From contig NC_020516.1 in assembly GCF_000349945.1 (NCBI RefSeq), positions 2,294,001 to 2,358,000 of the forward strand: a stretch of 64,000 nucleotides of DNA, written 5' to 3'. This document shows, piece after piece, positions 11,612 through 22,834 of the stretch (position 1 is the stretch's first letter; the number at the start of each line of letters is the position of its first letter). A program made the translations under genes and the position numbers. Below the pieces are notes generated by a model. It did no database searches and had not been told where the DNA came from. It saw only the letters and a list, made by a program, of their open reading frames with translations. Source of the stretch: Azoarcus sp. KH32C (GTDB lineage Bacteria > Pseudomonadota > Gammaproteobacteria > Burkholderiales > Rhodocyclaceae).

Positions 11612-12295
11612 ATGAGCACCGTCTCGCTTCTCGACTGGAGCGCGCTCGGGTGGTTTCTGCTGGTGTGGGGCGGCTACGGCTGGTTTTCGGAGCGCAGCCG
11701 CTGGGCCCAGCACGGACTGATGGGCGCGAGCCACCGGTTTCGCCTGCAGTGGGCGCGGCAGATGCTCGGTCGCGAGTTGCGGATGACCGACGCGGCGCTG
11801 GTCGGCAACCTGATGCAGAGCGTGTCCTTTTACGCGAACACGACGATCTACATCATCGCGGGCTTGCTCGCCGTGCTCGGCGCGATGGACCCGCTGATCC
11901 GCTTCGCCGCGGACCTGCCGTTCGCACGCCAGACCTCGCGCGAACTGGGGGAAGTGAAGCTCGTGTTGCTGCTGACGGTGTTCGTCGTCGCGTATTTCAA
12001 ATTCACGTGGTCGCTGCGGCAGTTCAACATGCTGTCGATACTGATCGGCGCCAGTCCTTCAGGGATGACGGGCCAGTCCGCGGAGGCGGCCGCAGAGCGG
12101 TTCGCGACGGTCAATTCGCTCGCGGGCGACGAGTTCAACCGCGGGATCCGTTCGTACTACTTCGGCCTTGCCGCGGTGACCTGGTTCGTCCAGCCGTGGC
12201 TCTTCGCGTGCGTCACGACGCTCGTCGCGGTCGTACTTTACCAGCGTGATTTCGCTTCGCCGGTGCTGGCGACGATGGGGAAGGGTGAGGAGTGA
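11612..12295 (+). CDS. DUF599 family membrane protein
   Basis: The 227-residue protein has about four hydrophobic helices (near 8-25, 75-95, 115-135 and 185-215). It carries the family-typical start SALGWFLLVWGGYGWFSE and the central NLMQSVSFYANTTIY. The function is unknown. The start at 11612 is supported by AAAGAGG a few bases upstream. It is convergent with the DUF2863 gene. Confidence 0.88.
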   Translation: MSTVSLLDWSALGWFLLVWGGYGWFSERSRWAQHGLMGASHRFRLQWARQMLGRELRMTDAALVGNLMQSVSFYANTTIYIIAGLLAVLGAMDPLIRFAADLPFARQTSRELGEVKLVLLLTVFVVAYFKFTWSLRQFNMLSILIGASPSGMTGQSAEAAAERFATVNSLAGDEFNRGIRSYYFGLAAVTWFVQPWLFACVTTLVAVVLYQRDFASPVLATMGKGEE

Positions 12296-12325
12296 GGGCG
12301 CCTGGCCCTTCACTCCTTCTCGAGC

Positions 12326-13495
12326 TCAGTGCAGATGCCGGGGCGGCTGTTCGCCGTGTTCCTCGGGCATCTCCGCATGTACGATCTCGCCTTCCGGCGA
12401 GGGGTAGAGCGGGGCGCCGCAGTCGTCACAGTATTCCAGCGGGAAGCGATGCTCGAGGTTCACGATGTCCGTGACGCCGCAATCTCGGAGCACCGCCTCG
12501 ATCTCGGCCGTTCCCTCGGCGCTCTGGTCGTCCGCACCCAGCAAGGGCCAGACGACGCCGTGCACGACCTGCTCGTTGCCGCGCAGCGTCAGGCCCACCC
12601 GATACTCCTGCAGCTCTCGGTCGTGGAAGGGCGCGATCACGGCGCGCAGGTTCGACGCCGGCGTTTCCAATTCGGCGCCGAGGAAGGCGACCGAGGCCCG
12701 GATCGAATACGGACGGCTATGGTTGTCGGCCAGGCGGCTCGCTGCAAAGTAGGCGTCCGGCAGCACCACTTCCATCGCGCAGCCCGGGAGCAGCGGAGCC
12801 AGGCAGGCGCCGCCCTGCATGCGCCACTGGTTGAGGGCGTCGTCGCGGTTGCGATCGGGTTCCTGCCAGCCGAATAGCGCTTCGCCGCGCGGTACGACGA
12901 TCGCGCCGAGGACATAGCGGGTGTCGGACAGGAACTGGGCGGTTTCCGGCATATCCGCGGTGTCGATCTTGAGGTTGCGGCCGGCGATCGCGGCGCGCGC
13001 CAGTTCCGCCGCGAAATTCGCCGTCGCGCAATAGCCTTGCGGGAGCTGGTCGGGGCTGAAGAGGAAATCGGCGAGCGCGAGCTTGACCTTGCCGCCGAGT
13101 ACGTGCGCCTGCAGATGCACGCCCAGGTTGGAGAGGACGGCCGCAGGGATCGTGTTGGCCGGAATCCGATAGCGGGACCAGGCGAGCACCGGCGCCGCGA
13201 TCAGGAGGACGTCGTGCTCGGGACCGGCTGCGCCCGCGCTCTCGGCGCGCGATTCCACAAAGTCCGCGAGCTCGTCGTAACCGCGCGTATCGGCGCTATA
13301 GAGATGGTCGAGGGCGTTGTTGAGCGTTTCCTCTTCGCCTTCCGCGAGGAGGCGGTCGATGGCCGAAACCAGTTGCTGTTCCCAGTACTGGTCTTCCGCA
13401 CGGCTGCCGGATTGGGCGAGCCCCGTTGCGAGCCAGATGAGTTGTTCTGCGTCACGGCCCAGGCCGCCGCGGCGTTTCTGGCGGGTTCTTTTCAT
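12326..13495 (-). CDS. DUF2863 family protein
   Basis: The 389-residue cytoplasmic protein matches the betaproteobacterial DUF2863 family in layout and in its place next to ppsR. It starts basic (MKRTRQKRRGG) and ends with a single CxxC pair (YCDDCGAPLYPS) and a His-rich tail, perhaps a partial metal knuckle. The start at 13495 is chosen for the AGGA upstream; the frame also runs to 13537. No catalytic motif is evident and the function is unknown. Confidence 0.82.
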   Translation of the reverse strand: MKRTRQKRRGGLGRDAEQLIWLATGLAQSGSRAEDQYWEQQLVSAIDRLLAEGEEETLNNALDHLYSADTRGYDELADFVESRAESAGAAGPEHDVLLIAAPVLAWSRYRIPANTIPAAVLSNLGVHLQAHVLGGKVKLALADFLFSPDQLPQGYCATANFAAELARAAIAGRNLKIDTADMPETAQFLSDTRYVLGAIVVPRGEALFGWQEPDRNRDDALNQWRMQGGACLAPLLPGCAMEVVLPDAYFAASRLADNHSRPYSIRASVAFLGAELETPASNLRAVIAPFHDRELQEYRVGLTLRGNEQVVHGVVWPLLGADDQSAEGTAEIEAVLRDCGVTDIVNLEHRFPLEYCDDCGAPLYPSPEGEIVHAEMPEEHGEQPPRHLH

Positions 13496-13538
13496 TGGTG
13501 TTCCTGTTCGGGAGGCGTTGCGGAGATGCAACGGCAAG

Positions 13539-14372
13539 TCAGTAGGCGGGCTTGTTCAGCCTCACGGCCTGAAGGATGGTAGCCGAAATCTCTTCGATGG
13601 ACTTCGTGGTGGAATCGAGCCACTGGATGTTTTCGCGGCGCATCAGCTTCTGCGCGGCCTCGATTTCGAAGCGGCAGTTGTCGATCGACGCGTAGCGGCT
13701 GTTGGGCCGGCGTTCCTGGCGGATCTGCGACAGGCGCTCGGCGGCGATCGTCAGGCCGAACAGCTTCGGGCGGTGGCGGTGCAGTTCGCCCGGCAGTTTG
13801 TTGCGCTCGAAGTCTTCCGGGATCAGCGGATAGTTCGCCGCCTTCACCCCGAACTGCATCGCGAGGTAGAGGCTGGTCGGCGTCTTGCCCGAGCGCGACA
13901 CGCCGACGAGGATCACGTCCGCGTCCGCGAGTTCGCCGTCGGTCGAGACGCCGTCGTCGTGGGCCATCGCGAAGTTGATCGCTTCGATCCGCGCCTTGTA
14001 GGTGCTGCTGTCGGCGATGCCGTGGAAGCGGCCGACCGTGTGTGTCGAGCGCTGGCCGAGTTCGGATTCGAGCGGCACGATGAACTGGTCGAAGAGATCG
14101 ACGAACAGCGCGTCGGCCTCGCGCAGGCCGCTCTGCGGATGCGGGTTCACGAGCGTGCTGAACACGATCGGCCTGACGCCGTCGTTCGCACGCGCCTCGC
14201 GGATCTGCCGTGTGGCTTCGATGGCCTTGTCGAGGTCGTCGACGAAGGGGATCCGCACCTGGCGGAAGTTCGCGTCCGGAAACTGCGCGAGCAGGCTGTG
14301 GCCCAGAGTTTCCGCGGTGATGCCGGTGCCGTCCGAGATGAAAAAGACGGTACGTGTGGGAGTTTCGCTCAT
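13539..14372 (-). CDS. ppsR: PEP synthase regulatory protein PpsR (kinase/pyrophosphorylase, DUF299)
   Basis: The 277-residue protein carries the DUF299 P-loop GVSRSGKTPTSLYLA in its middle and the N-terminal FFISDGTGITAETLG signature. PpsR switches PEP synthase off by ADP-dependent threonine phosphorylation and on by phosphate-dependent dephosphorylation. It is divergent from ppsA, its target, with 112 bp between the starts. The start at 14372 follows homologues (MSETPTRTVFFISDG); the frame is open for 19 more codons upstream. Confidence 0.96.
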   Translation of the reverse strand: MSETPTRTVFFISDGTGITAETLGHSLLAQFPDANFRQVRIPFVDDLDKAIEATRQIREARANDGVRPIVFSTLVNPHPQSGLREADALFVDLFDQFIVPLESELGQRSTHTVGRFHGIADSSTYKARIEAINFAMAHDDGVSTDGELADADVILVGVSRSGKTPTSLYLAMQFGVKAANYPLIPEDFERNKLPGELHRHRPKLFGLTIAAERLSQIRQERRPNSRYASIDNCRFEIEAAQKLMRRENIQWLDSTTKSIEEISATILQAVRLNKPAY

Positions 14373-14436
14373 TGTCCAGGCCAAAAAAACGGGTATTGGG
14401 GAAAACCTGCGGATGCGGCAGGGCAGCATTTGTCGC

Positions 14437-14442
14437 TAAAAT
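14437..14442 (+). promoter_or_regulatory. Candidate -10 element for ppsA
   Basis: TAAAAT lies 42 bp before the ppsA start in the ppsR-ppsA gap. No convincing -35 is seen (TGCGGC at 17-bp spacing), so the promoter is weak or activator-dependent. Confidence 0.3.
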
Positions 14443-14484
14443 CACATTTTGCTTTCTCCCCAACAAAATCGGAAGGCCATCCCC

Positions 14485-16851
<2,367 letters not shown>

Positions 16852-16877
16852 TCCGACCAAGGGTCGGCTACGTACAG

Positions 16878-16904
16878 ACGGCGACTTCGGTCGCCGTTTT
16901 TTTT
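16878..16904 (+). terminator. Intrinsic terminator after ppsA
   Basis: A perfect 8-bp stem (ACGGCGAC / GTCGCCGT) capped by a TTCG tetraloop is followed by a run of eight T. It begins 27 bp after the ppsA stop codon. This is the clearest terminator in the window. Confidence 0.95.
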
Positions 16905-16929
16905 GATCGCAACATTCCGGAAGATTGTC

Positions 16930-18144
16930 GTGGCTTCTTTCCTGATTCGACATTCGTGGCTCATGCTGCACCTTCTGTTCGTGCTTGCGATGGCCCCGTC
17001 TGCCTGGGCGGCCGATGTGCAGTGGCGGGGCGCCGCGTTCGAGGGCGACCGGGCCGCGCTGGAGAAGCTCGCGCAGGCGGGGGCGAAAGTCGTGCGCGTC
17101 TATCGCGAGAGTGACGCGTGGGTCCTGGACGAGGCTCAGCGCCTGGGGATGCGGGTCGTGATGGGGCTATGGGTCGCGCATCCGCGGCACGGGTTCCGGC
17201 TCGACGACGCGAACGCGGTGCGGCGGCAGGAGCAGGCGATCCGGGCTTTCGTCCTGCGTTATCGGGATCATCCGGCCTTGCTCGCGTGGGGCATCGGCAA
17301 CGAGGTCGAGACCGGCGAAGCGGACCCGTTGCCCGTTTGGCGCGAGGTTGATCGGCTTGCCCGGGTCGTGAAAGCGCTTGATCCCAAGCATGAAACGATG
17401 ATGGTGGTGCCGGACGGCGGGCCGGAGCACCTGAAACGCCTCGCCGACTGCTGCCCGAATGTCGATCGGCTGGGGATCAATGTCTATGCCGGCGCGGCCT
17501 TCAACCTGCCGCAACGCGTGCGCGAGGCCGGCATCCGCAAGCCCGTCGTCGTAACCGAACTGGGGCCGCTGGGACAGTGGCAGGCTGGCCGCAAGCCTTG
17601 GGGCGCACCCGTCGAACTGACGAGCAGCGAAAAGGCAGGCTTCTTTCGCGATGCGGTGGCCTATCTGCAGTCCGAACCGGCTATCGGCGGCGTCTTTCCC
17701 TTCCTATGGGGGGCGAAGCAGGAGCAGACGGAGACTTGGCATGGCCTGCTGCTCGCGGATGGCAGCCTTACCGAAATGACGGACGCGTTGTCCGCCGCCT
17801 GGGGACGACCGGTGGAAACCGCTGCGCCGGCGATCCGCGGAATCGGTATCGCGGCCGATACGTTTTCGCCGGGGGCTGAAATCTCCGCCGGGGTCGATGC
17901 GCTGTCCTTCGACGGCTCACCGTTGCAAGCGGAGTGGAAGGTGGTCGCCGAGGCCCGCGATCTGCGGCTGGGGGGCGACAACGAAGCCGTGCCTCCGCGG
18001 GTTCCGGTCCGCGTGCTCCAGGCCGACGCTCGGTCGGTGCGCTTCGTCGCACCGTCCGAGCCCGGCGCCTACCGTCTGTTCCTGACGATTCGCGATCGTT
18101 CGGGAAAGGCGGCGACGGCGAATCTGCCCTTCCTGGTGCGCTGA
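16930..18144 (+). CDS. Secreted glycoside-hydrolase-like protein (TIM-barrel)
   Basis: The 404-residue product has an N-terminal signal peptide ending in APSAWA/ADVQ. I chose the GTG at 16930 because GGAAG sits 6 bp upstream and the resulting n-region carries Arg; ATG 16963 is the alternative. The body resembles the catalytic barrel of GH2/GH5-type enzymes: AWGIGNEVE holds the likely acid/base Glu and VVTELGPLG the likely nucleophile. The last 90 residues look like a separate beta-domain. Substrate and CAZy family cannot be assigned by eye. It begins just past the ppsA terminator, so it needs its own promoter. It is convergent with the MFS gene. Confidence 0.72.
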   Translation: MASFLIRHSWLMLHLLFVLAMAPSAWAADVQWRGAAFEGDRAALEKLAQAGAKVVRVYRESDAWVLDEAQRLGMRVVMGLWVAHPRHGFRLDDANAVRRQEQAIRAFVLRYRDHPALLAWGIGNEVETGEADPLPVWREVDRLARVVKALDPKHETMMVVPDGGPEHLKRLADCCPNVDRLGINVYAGAAFNLPQRVREAGIRKPVVVTELGPLGQWQAGRKPWGAPVELTSSEKAGFFRDAVAYLQSEPAIGGVFPFLWGAKQEQTETWHGLLLADGSLTEMTDALSAAWGRPVETAAPAIRGIGIAADTFSPGAEISAGVDALSFDGSPLQAEWKVVAEARDLRLGGDNEAVPPRVPVRVLQADARSVRFVAPSEPGAYRLFLTIRDRSGKAATANLPFLVR

Positions 18145-18152
18145 AGTCGATG

Positions 18153-19631
18153 CTAGTGGAAGATCCGCTGACGCCACACCAGCAGCGCGACCGGTACCAC
18201 GAGCAGGGCAAAGCCGATGAAGGTGTCGTTGCTCGCGGCGAACAGGGCTTGGCTCGCAATGTGGGCCGTTTCACCGCTCCCGGCGTTGCCGAGGACGTGA
18301 TGCATCAGTTCGGCCGCTGCGGGCGCGTCCGCTGACGGGGCCGCATCGCCGAGCCGTTCCGCAAAGCGCCACTGCAGGATCGCGGCACTTGCGGCGACGG
18401 CCGACGACAGCCCCAGCTGGCGCACGATGTTCTTGACCTGATAGGCGTGCGAGAACGCCTTCTGGTCCACCTCGACGAAGGTGCCGAATGCCACCGGACC
18501 GAAGAAGAAGGCGGACGACGCGGCGCCGAGGGCGGCGGGCAGGAGCAGTGCCGTCCAGCCTGCGCCGGCGTCCAGGAGCGCCAGGAGGCTCCAGCCCAGG
18601 AAGCAGAAGGCGAGTCCAACGAGCATGTAGGGGCGCAGGCGGGGCCAGCGGCGGAACATGAAGGCGTGGACGAGGGCGGCCGCGAGGCCGGTCAGGAAGG
18701 CGACGGTGAGCACCGCCCCCGTCGTCAAGGTCGGCAGGCCGAGCGCCTGTTCGGCGAAGATCGGCAGCAGGAATCCGCTGGATCCGGCCATGAAATAGCC
18801 GATGAAATACAGCACGATTCCCAGCGCGTAGCGCCAATGCAACAGCGCACGGTAGTCGATCAGGGGGCGGTCACGATGCCATTGCCGCCACGCGAATGCG
18901 GTGAGAATCAGGCAGGCGGGCAAGGCGAAGGCGACGACGCGCAAGGGGTGGGCGAGGAGGCCGAACTGCATTTCCTGCAGCGCGTACTGCAGGCAGAGCA
19001 AGGCGCTCGCGAGGATCAGTACCCAGCCCCAGTGCTCGCGGCTACGCTCATGTGCCGGGGCGGTGCTGCGGCTGAGATGGGGGCCGGCGACCAGTGCGAC
19101 CGCCATGCATAGCGGCACGACCGCCCAGAAAAGGGCGCGCCATCCGAACGTGTCGGTGAGCAGCGCCGAGGCCAGCGGGGCGAGCGCCGTGGCGCTCAGC
19201 AGCGACGCGATGAAGGCGAGGACGCCGTAAAAGAGCCGCTCCGGCGGGACCCTGTTGACCTCGATTCGCCCGGCAGTGAAGAAGGTCGCCCCGGCTGCGC
19301 CCTGAAGGGCACGCCCGACCGTGAACTGCCCGATGCCGCTCGCGGTCGCGCAAAGGACCGCGCCGATCGCGAAAAGCAGCAGTGAGCCGAGCGTGAAGTT
19401 GCGATAGCCGTAGCGTTCGACCATCCACTGGTGCTTGTAGAGCATGAAGATCGCGCCGACCGCGTACACGGTGAAGGACAGCGCGAAAGCGTCCGGCCGT
19501 GCGCCGAGGCCGCTCATGATTGGCCCCGCTGCGAAGGTCACCATGCCGGTTTCGAGAAATTCGATGCTCGTGACGGCGGCGATGGCACGAAGCATTGCCG
19601 GGGTCGACGATGGCGCAGGATCTGAAGGCAC
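18153..19631 (-). CDS. MFS transporter (DHA2-like, 14-helix type)
   Basis: This 492-residue membrane protein has an MFS layout: the GRALQGAAGATFFTAGR stretch matches the motif seen in multidrug or organic-compound exporters, and there are 12-14 hydrophobic segments. I chose the GTG at 19631 because the candidate promoter (-35 at 19683-19688, -10 at 19661-19666) lies just upstream; ATG 19595 is also possible. It is divergent from a LysR-type regulator that probably controls it. The substrate is unknown. Confidence 0.86.
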   Translation of the reverse strand: MPSDPAPSSTPAMLRAIAAVTSIEFLETGMVTFAAGPIMSGLGARPDAFALSFTVYAVGAIFMLYKHQWMVERYGYRNFTLGSLLLFAIGAVLCATASGIGQFTVGRALQGAAGATFFTAGRIEVNRVPPERLFYGVLAFIASLLSATALAPLASALLTDTFGWRALFWAVVPLCMAVALVAGPHLSRSTAPAHERSREHWGWVLILASALLCLQYALQEMQFGLLAHPLRVVAFALPACLILTAFAWRQWHRDRPLIDYRALLHWRYALGIVLYFIGYFMAGSSGFLLPIFAEQALGLPTLTTGAVLTVAFLTGLAAALVHAFMFRRWPRLRPYMLVGLAFCFLGWSLLALLDAGAGWTALLLPAALGAASSAFFFGPVAFGTFVEVDQKAFSHAYQVKNIVRQLGLSSAVAASAAILQWRFAERLGDAAPSADAPAAAELMHHVLGNAGSGETAHIASQALFAASNDTFIGFALLVVPVALLVWRQRIFH

Positions 19632-19660
19632 GGTCGGTATCCGCGAAGAAGCGATACCAA

Positions 19661-19688
19661 AGTCTAGGGCTCGGTTTAAAATCGACAA
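19661..19688 (-). promoter_or_regulatory. Candidate sigma-70 promoter of the MFS gene
   Basis: On the minus strand TTGTCG (19688-19683) and TAGACT (19666-19661) are separated by 16 bp, predicting transcription start near 19654. The -35 hexamer overlaps the LysR-type box. Confidence 0.4.
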
Positions 19689-19696
19689 AATCGATT
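19680..19696. promoter_or_regulatory. LysR-type operator (T-N11-A palindrome)
   Basis: AATCGA-CAAAA-TCGATT is a perfect 6-bp inverted repeat and contains TCGACAAAATCGA, which fits T-N11-A. It lies 21 bp before the lysR start and over the -35 of the divergent MFS gene. This fits autoregulation plus control of the transporter. Confidence 0.6.
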
Positions 19697-19717
19697 GTTA
19701 TGATGCAGTAAATCGAC

Positions 19718-20665
19718 ATGGTTGATATCGATCACCGTTTGTTCCGTCACCTCGACCTGAACCTGCTCGTGGCCTTCGACGCGATCATCGACGAGCGCAA
19801 CGTGAGCCGCGCAGCCGAGCGGCTGTGCATCGGTCAGCCGGCGGCGAGCCACGCGTTGGCGCGCCTGCGCAAGCTCTTCGGCGACGAGTTGCTGTTCCGG
19901 CAGGGGGCGTCGATGCAGCCGACGCGGCGCGCGCTCGAACTTGCCGCGGTCATTCGGCCGTGGCTTTCGCAGGCACTGGCGCTGGCACGCAGCGGGCAGG
20001 AGTTCGACCCGGGCCGCGTGTCCGGGCGCGTTCGCATCGCGCTCGGCGATCCGCTCGAAGCGCTGCTGCTGCCGGGGCTGATGGCTCGGGTGCGGGAACT
20101 CGCGCCGGGACTGGAGGTGTCGGTCCAGCCGATTCCGGTCTCGGCGCAGATCGAGGCGCTCGACCGCGGCGAGATCAGCTTGGCGGTCGGGCATTTTGCC
20201 TGCGATCGGGAGACCCACCAGGCGACGCTTCTGAGCAGCGTCGGATTCGATTATCTCTACGCGCCGGCACTCGTGGATCTGCCGGCGGAGCCGAGCCTGG
20301 CCGATATCCTGGTGCCGCCGCACATCCACACTTCATACGCGGGCGAGCAGGAAGGGCTCGTCGATCGCGCGCTCAAGCAGCAGGGGCTCTCACGGCGAGT
20401 CGTCGTGCGCGCCGCGACGCCGCTGTCGATCCCTTTCGTCGTCAAGCAGAGCCCACTGGTCGCAATCGTGCCCAAGCTCATCACGCGTCTCTTTGCCGCA
20501 CACTCGGACCTGCGGATCGCGACCGTTCCCTTGCCGGAGCTCGTGCTGCCGGTCATCGCAGTCCGCCATCGGCGCGACCGGTCGGATCCGCTGCTGGATT
20601 TCGTCGAAAGCCAGCTCGTGGCGGCTGCGGAGGCGCTCTTTGGCGAGCGTCCGCAGCCGATGTGA
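19718..20665 (+). CDS. LysR-family transcriptional regulator
   Basis: The 315-residue protein has a canonical N-terminal helix-turn-helix (NVSRAAERLCIGQPAASHALARL, split over residues 28-50) and a C-terminal periplasmic-binding-like effector domain. The N-terminus HLDLNLLVAFDAII resembles the NodD/NahR/LeuO branch. It is divergent from the MFS exporter, with a T-N11-A box between them, so that gene is its likely target. The inducer is unknown. Its stop is only 5 bp from the end of fadH on the other strand. Confidence 0.95.
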   Translation: MVDIDHRLFRHLDLNLLVAFDAIIDERNVSRAAERLCIGQPAASHALARLRKLFGDELLFRQGASMQPTRRALELAAVIRPWLSQALALARSGQEFDPGRVSGRVRIALGDPLEALLLPGLMARVRELAPGLEVSVQPIPVSAQIEALDRGEISLAVGHFACDRETHQATLLSSVGFDYLYAPALVDLPAEPSLADILVPPHIHTSYAGEQEGLVDRALKQQGLSRRVVVRAATPLSIPFVVKQSPLVAIVPKLITRLFAAHSDLRIATVPLPELVLPVIAVRHRRDRSDPLLDFVESQLVAAAEALFGERPQPM

Positions 20666-20669
20666 GCTC

Positions 20670-22715
20670 TCAGAGCGCCGCGGCGACCCGCGTGCCCTGG
20701 TCGATCGCGCGTTTCGCGTCGAGCTCGGCAGCGACGTCCGCTCCGCCGATGCGACGCACGTCGACGCCGGCCTGTTGCAAGGGCGCTTCGAGTTCGCGCA
20801 GTGGTTCTTGACCAGCGCAGACGACGACGGTGTCCACATCGAGACAGCGCGTCTCGCCATCCACCGTGATGTGCAGGCCCGCGTCGTCGATGCGTTCATA
20901 GCTCACGCCCGCGAGCATCTTCACGCCGCGGCGAGCGAGTAACGTACGCCGGATCCAGCCGGTCGTCTTCGCGAGCCCGTCGCCGACCTTCGTGTTCTTG
21001 CGCTGAAGCAGCCAGAGTTGGCGCGGCGGTTCCTCTTCCGATTGCTTGCACAGCCCGCCCGGGCGGGCGTAATTGACGTCGATGCCCCATTCGCGGCGGT
21101 AATGGTCGATCGGATCGTCGGCGAGATCGGCGTGGGTCAGGAATTCGCTGACGTCGAAACCGATGCCGCCCGCACCGATCACGGCCACTTTCTTGCCGAC
21201 CGATTTGCGGCCCGTCAGGACGTCGATGTAGCTCACGACTTTGGCGTGGTCGACGCCCGGAATGTCGGGCGTCCGGGGCGCGATGCCCGTGGCGAGCAGC
21301 ACGGTGTCGAAGCGCCCGTCGAGGTCGCGCGCCGCGACACGCTGGTTCAGACGGATATCGACACCGGCGTGCGCGAGGCGGTGCCGGAAGTAGCGCAAGG
21401 TCTCGGCGAATTCTTCCTTGCCGGGAATGCGGCGGGCGAGGTTGAACTGGCCACCGATTTCGGCCGCGCTGTCGAAGAGGGTCACGTTATGGCCGCGTTC
21501 GGCAGCGGTCGCCGCAGCCGCCATGCCGGCCGGTCCCGCCCCGACGACCGCAATGCGGCGTGACTTGCCGGCCGGGCGGATGACGAATTCCGTCTCGCGG
21601 CAGGCGATCGGGTTCACGAGGCAAGTGCAGGGCTTGGCCTCGAAAATGTGGTCCAGGCAGGCCTGGTTGCAGGCGATGCAGGTATTGATCTCCTCGGCGC
21701 GATCCGCGGCCGCTTTGGCGACGAAATCCGGGTCGGCGAGGAAGGGGCGGGCCATCGAGACCATGTCGGCATCCCCGCGCGCGAGCACGCTTTCGGCGAC
21801 TTCGGGCGTGTTGATGCGGTTCGAGGTAATAAGCGGGATGCTCACCGCGCCCTTCATGCGCCGTGTGACCCAGGTGAAGGCCGCACGCGGGACCATGGTC
21901 GCGATCGTCGGGATGCGCGCCTCGTGCCAGCCGACACCGGTATTGATCAGCGTCGCGCCGGCGCGCTCCACCGCTTGCGCCAACGCCACGATCTCTTCCC
22001 AGGGCGCGCCGCCTTCCATCAGGTCGAGCATCGACAGGCGATAGATGATGATGAAGTCGCGCCCGACACGCTCGCGCACGCGACGCACGATTTCGGTCGG
22101 AAAGCGGTGCCGGTTTTCCAGGCTGCCGCCCCAGCGGTCGTTGCGGTGGTTGGTGTGCGGGACCGTGAATTCGTTGATCAGATAGCCTTCCGAGCCCATC
22201 ACTTCGACGCCGTCGTAACCCGCCGCGCGCGAGAGGGCCGCGCAGCGGGCGTAATCCTCGATCGTGCGCTCGATGTCGTCCTCGCTCATCTCGCGCGGTG
22301 TTGCGGGCGAGATCGGCGCCTTCAACGCCGTCGGGGCGACTGCGCCGCGATGGTAGGCATAACGGCCGGCGTGCAGGATCTGCATGCAGATCCGTCCGCC
22401 TTCGGCATGCACGGCCTCGGTGATGGGACGGTGATGGGCGACCTCATCGTCGTTCGTCAGCGCCGCGGCGCCGGGGAAGATCACTCCGTCCGCATTCGGG
22501 GCAATGCCGCCGGTGACGATCAATCCGACGCCGCCGCGCGCCCGGGCGGCGTAAAACGCGGCGAGCTTCTCGAATCCGTTGCTCGATTCCTCCAGCCCGG
22601 TGTGCATCGAGCCCATCAGCACGCGATTCGGCAGCGTGCAGAAGCCGAGATCGAGCGGTTCAAGCAGGCGAGGGTAGGGAACGGGCGTTGCGCCAAGCGC
22701 GGCCGGTTGTGTCAT
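20670..22715 (-). CDS. fadH: 2,4-dienoyl-CoA reductase [NADPH]
   Basis: The 681-residue iron-sulfur flavoprotein (E. coli FadH about 672) reduces 2,4-dienoyl-CoA during beta-oxidation of unsaturated fatty acids. The N-terminal old-yellow-enzyme barrel carries MGSEGYLINEF with Tyr178 and GWHEARIPT with His264, matching the catalytic pair of E. coli FadH. The 4Fe-4S ligands are Cys346, 349, 353 and 365. Then come the FAD (VGAGPAGMAA) and NADPH domains, and the C-terminus IGGADVAAELDAKRAIDQG is family-typical. A 12-bp palindrome sits 35 bp upstream. Confidence 0.96.
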   Translation of the reverse strand: MTQPAALGATPVPYPRLLEPLDLGFCTLPNRVLMGSMHTGLEESSNGFEKLAAFYAARARGGVGLIVTGGIAPNADGVIFPGAAALTNDDEVAHHRPITEAVHAEGGRICMQILHAGRYAYHRGAVAPTALKAPISPATPREMSEDDIERTIEDYARCAALSRAAGYDGVEVMGSEGYLINEFTVPHTNHRNDRWGGSLENRHRFPTEIVRRVRERVGRDFIIIYRLSMLDLMEGGAPWEEIVALAQAVERAGATLINTGVGWHEARIPTIATMVPRAAFTWVTRRMKGAVSIPLITSNRINTPEVAESVLARGDADMVSMARPFLADPDFVAKAAADRAEEINTCIACNQACLDHIFEAKPCTCLVNPIACRETEFVIRPAGKSRRIAVVGAGPAGMAAAATAAERGHNVTLFDSAAEIGGQFNLARRIPGKEEFAETLRYFRHRLAHAGVDIRLNQRVAARDLDGRFDTVLLATGIAPRTPDIPGVDHAKVVSYIDVLTGRKSVGKKVAVIGAGGIGFDVSEFLTHADLADDPIDHYRREWGIDVNYARPGGLCKQSEEEPPRQLWLLQRKNTKVGDGLAKTTGWIRRTLLARRGVKMLAGVSYERIDDAGLHITVDGETRCLDVDTVVVCAGQEPLRELEAPLQQAGVDVRRIGGADVAAELDAKRAIDQGTRVAAAL

Positions 22716-22748
22716 GGGCAGTGTCTCCGGATATCGTTATATTCTGAC

Positions 22749-22762
22749 GTACGGTACCGTAT
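22749..22762. promoter_or_regulatory. Palindromic operator, fadH site (ATACGG-N2-CCGTAT class)
   Basis: GTACGGTACCGTAT holds the perfect 12-bp palindrome TACGGTACCGTA. It lies about 35 bp before the fadH start. Near-identical sites occur at 37955-37974 and 61723-61736. Confidence 0.6.
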
Positions 22763-22834
22763 TGTCCGTGTCGTGCAGATGATAGGAGTTTGTTGCGCGC
22801 AGGAACAGGGGGCGCGGGGCGGGAGATGTGGGTG

